Shown: piece by piece, positions 49,500 to 59,000 of the stretch | How the letters are laid out: each line of letters starts with the position of its first letter | Position numbering within the stretch: position 1 is the first letter of the stretch | Assembly (NCBI RefSeq): GCF_900105395.1 | Contig: NZ_LT629775.1 | Coordinates: 3,680,001 to 3,744,000 of the forward strand | DNA length: 64,000 nucleotides | Source of the DNA: Streptomyces sp. TLI_053 | GTDB lineage: Bacteria > Actinomycetota > Actinomycetes > Streptomycetales > Streptomycetaceae | Direction: 5' to 3' | Made by a program: the position numbers and the translations under genes | The notes under the pieces: generated by a model | What the model was told of the DNA's origin: nothing | Database searches by the model: none | What the model saw: only the letters and a program-made list of their open reading frames with translations

Positions 49500-49657
49500 C
49501 TCGTCAGCACCTCAAGGTCGTGGCCGGGCGACCGAGATCGGCCCCGGCCTGAGTGATTCGGGAGGATTCTGGGCAGGCTGATCGGGGCCGTGCTCCGGAT
49601 ACCGCAAGGTTACGGATCTCTTTCCACAGGCACCGTGACCAAAGCTACACATTCATC

Positions 49658-49673
49658 TGTGATTTTCGTCACA
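49658..49673. promoter_or_regulatory. Crp-type operator in the gap before cvn1
   Basis: TGTGATTTTCGTCACA fits both the general CRP pattern TGTGA-n6-TCACA and the streptomycete Crp pattern GTG-n6-GnCAC. A wider dyad, GTGATTT (49659-49665) and AAATCAC (49673-49679), overlaps it. The site is in the divergent gap between the peptide gene and cvnA1. Confidence 0.65.
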
Positions 49674-49692
49674 AATCACGGAACATAATGCC

Positions 49693-49740
49693 TATATCCG
49701 ACATGTCGCTGCATCAGTTTTTACCGGCATATCGGATATA
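49693..49740. promoter_or_regulatory. AT-rich dyad upstream of cvn1
   Basis: TATATCCGA (49693-49701) and its complement TCGGATATA (49732-49740) lie in a segment (about 49610-49760) much richer in A+T than the rest of the window. ATATCGG recurs at 49729-49735 and 49738-49744. Probably promoter/operator DNA for the divergent genes; the gap 49500-50063 (564 bases) has no other gene that I can support. Confidence 0.5.
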
Positions 49741-50063
49741 TCGGTCATACCCGAAGCGCCGTGCATCAGGTTGATCTCGGCTCTGCTTGGCATGTATCTG
49801 ACGAGTGTCCGAAAAATGCGGTATTCAGGTCCGGTTGCCGTACAGACCGTGAGATTCCGCGCGCGTTCGGTAGTGCCGCCCGATGTGCCCCGCTCGCCCT
49901 TGTTGGGATTCCCCGGCTGTGCTGGAATGCCACGGACCGTGGGTAGGGAGTACTCCACCCCGGTGACCCGCTCTCCCGGACCGGCCGGGGTGCGGATGGA
50001 AACTCCACACCGTCCAGGCCGCGGCGACGCGGCGGGACGCCCGGTCCAGAGGTTGCGACGCCA

Positions 50064-53000
50064 GTGCAGGGACGTTTCAAAAGGGGTAGCGGCGGCGCGG
50101 GTGACCCTGAGTCGCGTGAGCCGGTGGCAGCCCCCCAGCCGGCGGCGGCCCCCGGCGGTCCGGCCGAACCGGCGCCCGACGTGATCGGGCGGCCCGAGGA
50201 GGAGGGCGCGGAGCGGAAGTCGGCCCGCGGCAAGCTCCGGTCCTCGCTGACCCGGCGCCGGGCCAAGGGCATGAGCCGGCTCGCCATGCGCAACTGGCGG
50301 ATCCGCAGCAAGCTGATCGCGCTGCTCGCGCTCCCGGTCATGGTCGCGCTGGTCCTCGGTGGCCTGCGCATCCAGACCTCGCTCGAGACCTCGCAGCAGC
50401 TGGCCCAGATGGCCAACCTCTCCGACCTGGCCAAGAAGGCGACCGACCTCGCCAACGCCCTGCAGAACGAGCGGGACGTCAGCGCGGGGCCGATGACCAA
50501 CAAGCCCAACGCGCCGCTGGACGACGACATCGTCGCCGCACGCAAGGTCACCGACGACCTCAGCCGCACCTTCACCGCGTCCGCCGACAAGTTCGAGAAC
50601 CTCGAGCTCTCCGGCGGGAAGGCCCTGCTCTTCCAGATCCGCAAGGACCTGAACTCGGTCTCCGACGCGCGTGGCAACCCGTACCAGAACAACCAGAACA
50701 TCCAGGCGACGATCACCGCCTACGACGTGATCATCCGCGACCTGCTGTCGATCACCCAGGACATCGCGCTCGCGTCCAACAACCGCGAGCTGGTCCGCGC
50801 GACCCGCGCCCTGCAGCAGTTCTCGCTCGCCAAGAACTCCACCTCGCAGCAGCGCGCGCTGATCAGCGCCGCGCTCGCCAACCCGGGCGGCCCCGACCTC
50901 AGCCTGAGCGACGAGTCCTTCGGTATCCGGCTGAAGTCGTCCTACGACAACGCGCTGACCGGCTTCAACAACATCTACACCTCGCACGACCTGGACAACC
51001 TGCGCGGCCAGCTGAGCTACAACTCGGTCGTCGCCGCGGCCGACCGCTACGCCCGCTCGATCCTGCAGCAGAGCGGTATCCACCAGAGCGAGGTCGTCAG
51101 CTACAAGGACTGGTACGAGCAGTCCACCGCCAAGATCGCCGCCGAGCGCCGGATCGAGTCCAAGCTCATCGAGGACCTCGACGGAAAGGCCCAGGAACTC
51201 CAGTCCCAGGCCGACACCGAAGCCCTGATCATCGGTGCCGCCGTCGCGCTGGTGCTGCTCGTCGCCCTCGGTGGCGCCGGTCTGATCGCCCGCTCGATGG
51301 TGCGCTCGCTGACCCGGCTCCAGTCCGCGGCCGAGGACGTCGCCGAGCGGCGACTGCCCGAGCTGGTCAAGACGCTCTCCGAGACCGACCCGCACGACGT
51401 CGACGTCGCCGTCGAACCCGTCGGCGTCGACTCCGCGGACGAGATCGGCCACGTGGCCCACGCCTTCGACATGGTGCACAGCGAGGCCGTCCGCCTCGCC
51501 GCCGAGCAGGCCCTCCTCCGCGGCAACATCAACGCGATGTTCACCAACCTCTCGCGCCGCAGCCAGGGCCTCATCCAGCGCCAGCTGTCGCTCATCTCCG
51601 AGCTGGAGAGCCGCGAGGCGGACCCGGACCAGCTGGCCAACCTCTTCAAGCTGGACCACCTCGCGACCCGTATGCGCCGCAACGGCGAAAACCTCCTCGT
51701 CCTCGCCGGTGAGGACCCGGGCCGCCGCTGGACCCGCCCCGTCCCGCTGGTCGACGTGCTCCGCGCCGCCGCCTCCGAGGTGGAGCAGTACGAGCGCATC
51801 GAGCTCGCCGCCGTGCCGTCGGCCGAGGTCGCCGGCCGCGTCGTCAACGACCTCGTCCACCTGCTCGCCGAGCTGCTCGAGAACGCCACCTCGTTCTCCA
51901 GCCCGCAGACCCGGGTCCGGGTCACCGGCCACGCCCTGCCGGACGGCCGGGTGCTGGTCGAGATCCACGACACCGGTATCGGTCTCAGCCCGGACGACCT
52001 GGCCGAGATCAACGAGCGCCTCGCCAACCCGCCGACGGTGGACGTCTCCGTCTCCCGCCGCATGGGCCTCTTCGTGGTCGGCCGCCTGTCCCTGCGACAC
52101 GGCATCCGCATCCAGCTCCGTCCCAGCGACTCCGGTGGCACCACCGCGCTGGTCATGCTCCCGGTGGACGTCACCAACTCCGCCGACCGTCGCGGCGCCG
52201 GTCGCCCCGGCGGCGGGCAGCAGCCCAAGCAGCAGCGCGGGGTCGCCCCGACGCCGCGCCAGCAGCGCCAGATGCCGGCCGGCCAGGGCGGCCGCGGCGG
52301 CGACCGGGCCGCGCTCGGCCAGGCTCCGGCGGGCGGCGCTCCGCAGGGCCGGCCGCAGCTCGGCCAGGGCGGTCCCGGCCCGTCCGGCGGCCAGGGTGCC
52401 CCGGGCGCCCCGGCCGGCGGTCTGCCGACCCGCCAGATCGGCCAGTCGCTGCGGGAGAACCCGCCGCAGGCCGGTCGTCCGGCCACTCCCACCCAGCAGG
52501 GTCCCGGCCAGCAGGCCCCGAACCAGCCGGGTGCCGGCCAGGGCCGACCGGCTCCGGGCCGGCAGACCCCGCCGCAGCAGGGCACCCCGAACCAGCAGGG
52601 CGGCCTCCCGCAGCGCTCCCCCGGCCGGCAGGGGCCGCCGCAGGGCGCGCCCGGTGGTCTGCCCCGTCGCGAGCGGCAGCCCGGCGGCCCCCAGGGCCCG
52701 CAGGGTCCCCAGCAGAACGGTCCGCAGCAGAACGGCCCCCAGCAGGGCGGCCCGCAGCAGAGCGGTCCGGGGGCACGCCGTCCCGGCCAGGAGCGTCCGC
52801 AGGGCGCCGGTGCCCCCGCCGCCCGCGGCGGCGAGCAGCCGCAGCACGGCTGGGCCGACCAGTCGGGCCGTCCCGGCGCGCCGGCACCGCAGGGTGCCCG
52901 CCCCGGCGAGCGCCCGCAGGACGGGCTGCCGCAGCGCCAGCGCCCCGGCCAGGGCCGTCCCGGTCCGCAGGGCCGGCCGCAGCAGGGCCCGCAGCAGGGC

Positions 53001-54035
53001 CAGGGCGGCCGTCCGCAGCAGCCCGCCCAGGGCGACCGCCCGCAGCCGGGCCGGCAGCAGCCGCTGCCGCAGGCCCAGCAGCCCCAGCCGCTGCCGGCGG
53101 CCGACCCCTCCTCGGCGGAGAGCACCCAGCAGCTCGCCCGGCCCCGGTTCGAGGCCAGTGACATCGACCCGCGCGACCCGCTGGGCCTCGGCCTGGTCGA
53201 GCCGGTGCTGCCGAGCGTGCCGAACCCGGGCCGTCCGGAGCGGAACGTCCAGCCGCCGCAGGCCCCGCAGCAGCAGGCGGCACAGCCGCCCGTGCGGCAG
53301 GAGCCGATGGCGCTGCCGTCCGGCCCGTCCGAGGGCGGGGCGCCGGCCGAGCAGGGCTGGTACCGCGAGGAGGGCCGCCCGGGCGAGCAGGCGTACCAGC
53401 CGCGCCGTCCCGGCACCACGGCCCCGGGCTTCCCGGCCCAGGACGGCGGCCGACAGGCCCCCCAGGGCCGGCCGCAGCGACCGCAGGGCCCGCAGCAGCA
53501 GGCGCCGCAGCAGCGGCAGCCCCAGCAGCAGGCCCAGCAGCCGCAGGCCCAGCGCCAGGCACCGCAGCAGCAGGCACCGCAGGCCCAGGCCCCGCAGTCG
53601 CGGCCCGAGCAGCAGGCGCCCCAGCAGCAGGCCCAGCAGCAGGCCCCGGGCCAGCAGCAGCCCGGCGACGCGCCGTGGCGCCCGTCCGCCAACGACGAGC
53701 GCTGGCGCCGGGCCGAGCAGGTCCGCGAGCCCTCGACCAGCGGGGTCACCATGTCGGGCCTGCCCCGGCGCACCCCTCAGGCCAACCTGGTCTCCGGGAC
53801 CGCCGAGTCGTCCCCGATGACGGGTCCGCAGGTGTCCCGGGCGCCCGAGGAGGTCCGCGGCCGCCTGACCAACCTGCGCCGCGGCATCCAGCAGGGCCGC
53901 CGGGCGGGTGCCGAGCAGGCCGCGGGTCAGCCGCCGGCCAATCCGGCCGGTTCCCACCATGGTGCCCAGCAGGCCGGGTTCGATAGCTTCGGAGGCCGGA
54001 CCGACGGCAACGCCGCAGATCATCAGGAGCGTTGA
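50064..54035 (+). CDS. cvnA1: CvnA-type membrane sensor histidine-kinase-like protein, conservon 1
   Basis: First gene of a conservon, the four-gene cvn units of streptomycetes whose products form a membrane complex linking a sensor kinase-like protein to a small GTPase. The 1323-aa product has a membrane helix at about 84-104, a large extracytoplasmic nitrate/sulfonate-sensor-like domain, a second helix at about 387-409, HAMP, a dimerisation/phospho-acceptor-like helix with His532 (KLDHLATRMRRNGENLLVLA), and a HATPase domain with N box ELLENAT near 603 and DTGIG. Residues about 700-1210 are Pro/Gln/Gly-rich and disordered, ending in a conserved tail (PRRTPQANLV ... VSRAPEEVRGRLTNLRRG). GTG at 50064 with AGAGG upstream. 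Confidence 0.92.
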   Translation: MQGRFKRGSGGAGDPESREPVAAPQPAAAPGGPAEPAPDVIGRPEEEGAERKSARGKLRSSLTRRRAKGMSRLAMRNWRIRSKLIALLALPVMVALVLGGLRIQTSLETSQQLAQMANLSDLAKKATDLANALQNERDVSAGPMTNKPNAPLDDDIVAARKVTDDLSRTFTASADKFENLELSGGKALLFQIRKDLNSVSDARGNPYQNNQNIQATITAYDVIIRDLLSITQDIALASNNRELVRATRALQQFSLAKNSTSQQRALISAALANPGGPDLSLSDESFGIRLKSSYDNALTGFNNIYTSHDLDNLRGQLSYNSVVAAADRYARSILQQSGIHQSEVVSYKDWYEQSTAKIAAERRIESKLIEDLDGKAQELQSQADTEALIIGAAVALVLLVALGGAGLIARSMVRSLTRLQSAAEDVAERRLPELVKTLSETDPHDVDVAVEPVGVDSADEIGHVAHAFDMVHSEAVRLAAEQALLRGNINAMFTNLSRRSQGLIQRQLSLISELESREADPDQLANLFKLDHLATRMRRNGENLLVLAGEDPGRRWTRPVPLVDVLRAAASEVEQYERIELAAVPSAEVAGRVVNDLVHLLAELLENATSFSSPQTRVRVTGHALPDGRVLVEIHDTGIGLSPDDLAEINERLANPPTVDVSVSRRMGLFVVGRLSLRHGIRIQLRPSDSGGTTALVMLPVDVTNSADRRGAGRPGGGQQPKQQRGVAPTPRQQRQMPAGQGGRGGDRAALGQAPAGGAPQGRPQLGQGGPGPSGGQGAPGAPAGGLPTRQIGQSLRENPPQAGRPATPTQQGPGQQAPNQPGAGQGRPAPGRQTPPQQGTPNQQGGLPQRSPGRQGPPQGAPGGLPRRERQPGGPQGPQGPQQNGPQQNGPQQGGPQQSGPGARRPGQERPQGAGAPAARGGEQPQHGWADQSGRPGAPAPQGARPGERPQDGLPQRQRPGQGRPGPQGRPQQGPQQGQGGRPQQPAQGDRPQPGRQQPLPQAQQPQPLPAADPSSAESTQQLARPRFEASDIDPRDPLGLGLVEPVLPSVPNPGRPERNVQPPQAPQQQAAQPPVRQEPMALPSGPSEGGAPAEQGWYREEGRPGEQAYQPRRPGTTAPGFPAQDGGRQAPQGRPQRPQGPQQQAPQQRQPQQQAQQPQAQRQAPQQQAPQAQAPQSRPEQQAPQQQAQQQAPGQQQPGDAPWRPSANDERWRRAEQVREPSTSGVTMSGLPRRTPQANLVSGTAESSPMTGPQVSRAPEEVRGRLTNLRRGIQQGRRAGAEQAAGQPPANPAGSHHGAQQAGFDSFGGRTDGNAADHQER

Positions 54036-54036
54036 G

Positions 54037-54459
54037 TTGAATCAGATGAGCCAGGCCGCACAGAACCTGAACTGGCTGATCACCAATTTCGTGGACAACA
54101 CCCCCGGGGTGTCGCACACGGTGGTGGTCTCCGCGGACGGCCTCCTGCTGTGCATGTCCGAGGGTTTCCCCCGCGACCGCGCGGACCAGCTCGCCGCCGT
54201 CGCCTCCGGCCTCACCTCCCTCACCACCGGCGCCAGCCGGATCTTCGAGGGCGGCGAGGTCAACCAGACCGTGGTCGAGATGGAGCGGGGCTTCCTCTTC
54301 CTGATGGCCGTCAGCGACGGCTCCGCCCTCGCCGTCCTCGCCGCCCCCGACTCCGACATCGGCCTGGTCGGCTACGAGATGGCCCTCCTCGTCGACCGCG
54401 CCGGCGCGGTCCTCACCCCCGCACTCCGCGCAGAACTCCAGGGCAGTCTCCTGCACTGA
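54037..54459 (+). CDS. cvnB1: CvnB, roadblock/LC7-domain protein, conservon 1
   Basis: A 140-aa roadblock/LC7 protein; such proteins regulate small Ras-like GTPases, here presumably CvnD. Conserved core SQAAQNLNWLITNFVDNTPG and GASRIFEGGEVNQTVVEMERG. The TTG at 54037, one base after the cvnA1 stop, has GGAG seven bases upstream; the ATG at 54046 would leave 16 bases, so TTG is preferred (from ATG the protein is 137 aa). The gene and its ribosome site match the second copy at 59451-59886 in 434 of 436 bases. Confidence 0.93.
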   Translation: MNQMSQAAQNLNWLITNFVDNTPGVSHTVVVSADGLLLCMSEGFPRDRADQLAAVASGLTSLTTGASRIFEGGEVNQTVVEMERGFLFLMAVSDGSALAVLAAPDSDIGLVGYEMALLVDRAGAVLTPALRAELQGSLLH

Positions 54460-54620
54460 GTCGCCCTGAGCGGTACTTCCACCGTCCCACCTCCCCGCCG
54501 GGTCCGACCCGACCGGACCCGGCGTTCCACCCTCAGCTACCCTCAGGCAGCTGATTTCGCCTCAGCTGGCATCGCCCCAGCTGGAACCGGCTGCCCCAGG
54601 CTGCAGCACAAGGAGGACCC

Positions 54621-55046
54621 ATGACCCCGCCTTCGAATCCCGCCGGCTCGTACGGCAACGGGTACGGCAGCGGCTACGGCGGGCAGCAGTCCGACGGCTA
54701 CGAGCAGCAGCCGCTGGTCCGCCCGTACGCGATGACCGGTGGCCGCACCCGACCGCGGTACCAGCTCGCGATCGAGGCCCTGATCTCGACCACCGGCTCC
54801 GCCGAGCGGACCGGTGGCCTGCTGCCCGAGCACGCCCGGATCGTCAACCTCTGCCGGGAGGTCAAGTCCATCGCGGAGATCTCCGCGCTCGCCGGTGTCC
54901 CGCTCGGTGTCGCCCGGATCCTCGTGGCCGACCTGGCCGAGGCCGGTCTCGTCGCCATCCACCAGCCCGCCGCCGCGGGCGAGTCGGGCGGAACGCCCGA
55001 CGTCACGCTGCTCGAAAGGGTCCTCAGTGGACTTCGCAAGCTCTAA
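54621..55046 (+). CDS. cvnC1: CvnC, DUF742 protein, conservon 1
   Basis: A 141-aa DUF742 protein, third member of every conservon. After a short Gly/Tyr/Gln-rich N-terminus comes the conserved core RPYAMTGGRTRPRYQLAIEA, a winged-helix-like segment (EVKSIAEISALAGVPLGVAR) and DVTLLERVLSGLRKL. ATG at 54621 with AAGGAGG upstream. It overlaps cvnD1 by 20 bases. It is far shorter than CvnC2, which has a long Q/G/Y-rich N-terminus, and the two cores have diverged except at the last residues. Confidence 0.9.
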   Translation: MTPPSNPAGSYGNGYGSGYGGQQSDGYEQQPLVRPYAMTGGRTRPRYQLAIEALISTTGSAERTGGLLPEHARIVNLCREVKSIAEISALAGVPLGVARILVADLAEAGLVAIHQPAAAGESGGTPDVTLLERVLSGLRKL

Positions 55047-55611
55047 CGCGGCCGCCCCCACCCGCGCGACCACCTCCGCGAAGATCGTCGTCGCAGGCGG
55101 CTTCGGCGTCGGCAAGACCACGCTCGTCGGCGCCGTCTCCGAGATCAACCCCCTGCGCACCGAAGCCGTCATGACCAGCGCCTCCGCCGGCATCGACGAC
55201 CTCAGCCACGTCTCCGGCAAGACGACCACCACCGTCGCCATGGACTTCGGCCGCATCACCCTCGACGAGGACCTCATCCTCTACCTGTTCGGCACCCCCG
55301 GACAGGACCGCTTCTGGTTCATGTGGGACGACCTCGTCCGCGGAGCCATCGGCGCCGTCGTCCTCGTCGACACCCGCCGCCTCGCCGACTGCTTCCCCGC
55401 CCTCGACTACTTCGAGAACAGCGGACTCCCCTTCGTCGTCGCCCTCAACGGCTTCGACGGACACCAGCCCCACACCCCCGACGAAGTCCGCGAAGCCCTC
55501 CAGCTCAGCACCGAAACCCCCGTCGTCACCCTGGACGCCCGACGCCGCGACAGCGCCAAGAGCGCCCTCATCACCCTCGTCGAACACGCCCTCCTCGCCC
55601 GGCTCCGCTGA
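55027..55611 (+). CDS. cvnD1: CvnD, Ras-like GTPase, conservon 1
   Basis: A 194-aa small GTPase of the MglA/conservon type. P-loop GGFGVGKTTLVGAV, switch region with TTVAMDFGRI, G3-like FGTPGQDRFWFMWDD, and NGFD in place of the canonical NKxD, as usual for CvnD. GTG at 55027 lies inside the end of cvnC1, so translation is coupled. Val167 is the only residue that differs from CvnD2. A 17-bp terminator follows. Confidence 0.94.
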   Translation: MDFASSNAAAPTRATTSAKIVVAGGFGVGKTTLVGAVSEINPLRTEAVMTSASAGIDDLSHVSGKTTTTVAMDFGRITLDEDLILYLFGTPGQDRFWFMWDDLVRGAIGAVVLVDTRRLADCFPALDYFENSGLPFVVALNGFDGHQPHTPDEVREALQLSTETPVVTLDARRRDSAKSALITLVEHALLARLR

Positions 55612-56015
55612 GCGCGGTCCCAGGTCGGCGGCCCCGGCACCCCGTCGCACCGACGGGGTGCCGGGGCACGTTCGCTTGCGGGGAGGTGTCGCCCGGGCGC
55701 CACGCGCAAGACCCTCGCATAAGCAGCGGATAACAGTTCGGTAGGCATTTCGTGATCAACAATGACTGTTTGTAGCGAATCAGCGTCACTCAGCGCCAGA
55801 AGACCACAGTTTTGCTCCAAGTTGTCGGCGAATGTCCTAAATTGCACCGCACACAGCGCCCACCAGCAGCTGTTTGTCCCCCATCCCTGCACGTGCTGAA
55901 ATTCCAGCTACCCCTGGATCCCGTACGGCTGTCGCTCCGCTCCCCGGAGCCGCGGCCACCGGGGGTAGCGCTGGATTGATCCATGGCCGCCTGTCGGCCG
56001 AGAGGTAGTTGTCGA
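55612..56015. other. Gap between the two conservons
   Basis: 404 bases with the cvn1 terminator at the left and, from about 55700, a moderately AT-rich stretch that should hold the cvn2 promoter. CCAGCTACCCC (55904-55914) and GGGGTAGCGCTGG (55962-55974) form an imperfect dyad in the cvnA2 leader. No gene is seen. Confidence 0.5.
55631..55667 (+). terminator. Intrinsic terminator of conservon 1
   Basis: A perfect 17-bp stem (55631-55647 with 55651-55667, loop CAC) lies 19 bases after the cvnD1 stop. Confidence 0.85.
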
Positions 56016-59000
56016 GTGAGGCGTAAGCAGCAGGTCGCCCCGCAGCGGCGCTCCGAGCCCCGCCAGAGCGAGCCGAACGGCACGGCACCGGAACCCGGCG
56101 GGTTCTCGGCGTTCACCCCGACCGAGGAGCGGCCCCAGGCCGCCCCGGCACCGCAGCCGCCCGGCACCGGGAAGGACCGCCCCACGGGCGCCCCGGTCCT
56201 CGGGTCCGGCAGCGGTCAGGGCGCGGACACCGCCGGACCGAAGAGCAGCCGGTACGACTTCGTGCGGCCGCGCAACTGGCGCGTGCCGGCCCGTCTGATC
56301 GCGATTCTGCTGATCCCGGTCATCATCGCCCTGGTCTTCGGCGGCCTCCGCGTCAACACCTCGATCGACGGCTTCGTCAAGGCCGACCGCGCCCAGCGCA
56401 CCGCGGCCCTCGCCAAGGCCGCCACCGAGCTCTCCGAGGCACTGGAGAGCGAGCGCGACAAGACGCTCATACCCCTGATCACCAAGCAGGACCCGAACAA
56501 CGACGTCACCAAGGCGCGCTCGACCACCGACGCCGCCCTCAAGTCGTACAACGCGGCCTACGAGGCGAGCGACAAGTCCGGCGAGCTCCCCCGGCGCCAC
56601 GACGCGTTCCAGCAGATGGTCGTCTTCCTGCCGCAGCTGCGCGCCACCGCCTACAGCGACACGCTGTTCGCCTCCGCGACCGTCAGCGCCTACTCGGTGA
56701 TGTTCGCCCCGCTGCTCGCCTACGACAACTCGGTCGGCCTCGGCTCCAGCAACCTCACCAGCAAGGGCCGCTCGATCTACGCGATGTCGCTGGCCAAGGC
56801 CTCCGCCTCGACCCAGCGCGCCCTCATGCTGCAGCTCCTGGTCGGCATCGCCGCCCAGAAGACCACCCGCTACGAGAACGTCGACCTGATCCAGCAGCTG
56901 CTGGTCGCCCAGCGCCTCGAGCAGACCGCGCTCTCCGAGTTCAACACCGGCAGCGCCCCCGAGGACGCCAAGAAGTACGCCGACGCCCAGGTCGCCCAGG
57001 CCAACGCCGACCAGCGGACCGCGTACCGGATGCCCAACGGCAGCGCCCCGACCATGGGCGGCCTGCTCAACATCGGTGCCGCCTACACCCAGGCCGCCGC
57101 CAACGGGCAGTCGCAGGGCCGCGAGGTGGCCGACCGGGCGTACAAGGAGGCCAAGGACGCCGGCCTCACCCCGGAGAACTGGAACCAGGCCGCCAACACC
57201 CACATCTCCAGCCTCCGCGCCACCGAGGTCGTGCTGCTGGACGACGTGCTCGCCGACGCCGCCGACCTGCGCGACAACGCGCGCTTCGACGCCATCCTCA
57301 ACTCGCTGATCGTCATCGTCGCGCTGGTCCTCGCCGGTGTGCTCACCGGCTACGTGGCCCGCTCGATGATCCTCGGCATGCGCACCCTGCGCAGCGCCGC
57401 GCTCGACATCGCCGACCACCGCCTGCCCGAGCTGGTCGAGAAGCTCTCCAAGACCGACCCGGAGCGGGTGGACACCAACGTCGTCCCGATCCCGCTGTAC
57501 GGCAAGGACGAGATCGGCGAGGTCGCCCGGGCCTTCGACCAGGTCCACCGGCAGGCGGTCGCGCTCGCCGCCGAGCAGGCCCTGCTGCGAGGCAACGTCA
57601 ACGCGATCTTCACCAACCTGTCGCGCCGCAGCCAGAGCCTCATCCAGCGCCAGCTGGCGCTGATCACGGACCTGGAGAACAACGAGGCCGACCCGGACCA
57701 GCTGGAGAACCTCTTCAAGCTGGACCACCTCGCGACCCGAATGCGCCGCAACGGTGAGAACCTGCTCGTCCTCGCGGGCGAGGAGGCCGGCCGCCGCTGG
57801 AACACCCCGGTCCCGCTGGTCGACGTCCTGCGCGCCGCCGCCTCCGAGGTGGAGCAGTACGAGCGCGTCGAGCTCTCCGGCATCCCCGAGGCCGAGGTCG
57901 TCGGCGCCGCCGTGACCGACCTCGTCCACCTGCTCGCCGAGCTGCTCGAGAACGCCACCACCTTCTCCAGCCCGCAGACCCGGGTGCTGGTCAACGCGAC
58001 CCGCCTGCCCGACGGCCGGGTGCTGGTCGAGATCCACGACAAGGGCATCGGCCTCACCGCCGAGGACTTCGCGGAGATCAACGAGAAGCTGGCCGAGCCG
58101 CCCACGGTGGACGCCACGATCTCGCGCCGCATGGGCCTGTTCGTGGTCGGCCGGCTGTCCCAGCGGCACGACGTCCGCGTCCAGCTCCGCCCCTCCGGCG
58201 AGTCCGCGGGCACCACCTCGCTGGTCATGCTGCCGCCGTTCCTGACCCAGATGGCCGCGGCGCCGGAGCCCGAGGAGCAGTTCACGGTCTCCCGGATCTT
58301 CGCCGACCAGGAGCCGGCCGCCGAGTGGGCCCCCGAGCGGAACCAGGCCCGCAGCGCCGCCGAACTCGGCTTCGACGACCACCTCACCGGCCACAACGGC
58401 ACCGGTTCCAGCGGCTTCAGCCCGGCCCTGGAGGCCGTCCAGCGCTCGCAGCGCCTGGACCAGGTCCGCCGCGCCGCGCTGGAGTCCGGCCCGGAGGGCG
58501 ACCGGCCGGTGCTGGACGCCGAGGTCGAGGACGAGTACCCGGCGTACGGCCGTCGCAACGACGAGGACTACGGCCAGGACGCGCAGTACCCGCAGCAGGG
58601 CTACGAGCAGTCCGGCTACGCCGACGACCAGTACGGCTACCAGCAGGACGAGTACGGCCAGGACGCCGGTTACCAGCAGGACGGTTACCAGCAGGACGGC
58701 TACGACCAGTACCCGCAGCAGGGCTACGACCAGTACGGCCGTCAGGACGGGTACGGGCAGCAGGACGAGTACGCCCAGGGCGACGGCTACGACCGCTCCG
58801 GCTACGCCGGGGAGCACTACGCCGACCGGGCCGGGGAGGCCCCCGCGGGCCACCCGTACACCCCGGAGCAGCCGGCCCTCCCGGCCGCCGCCGCCGACAA
58901 TGGCCCGGCCACCCTGCCGTCCGGGCTGCCGCAGCGCCGCCCCGGCCAGCAGCTGGCCGGCGGCGGGTTCCCGTCCGGCCCGCAGGAGAGCGGCGAGACC

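Noticed and set aside
49553..49774. 73-codon plus-strand frame through the AT-rich island
   Set aside because: No ribosome site, codon usage unlike the genome, and it covers the dyads and Crp-type site; regulatory DNA is the better reading.
49692..54023. Long minus-strand open frame (1443 codons) across cvn1
   Set aside because: Antisense to cvnA1, which has clear domains, a ribosome site and operon context.
54046..54459. ATG at 54046 (and 59473) as the cvnB start
   Set aside because: GGAG would be 16 bases away; TTG at 54037/59464 has it at 7. The ATG remains possible, and is stated in the entries.
55983..56015. ATG at 55983 as the cvnA2 start
   Set aside because: No ribosome site before it, while GTG at 56016 has GAGAGG and gives the typical MRRKQQ start.
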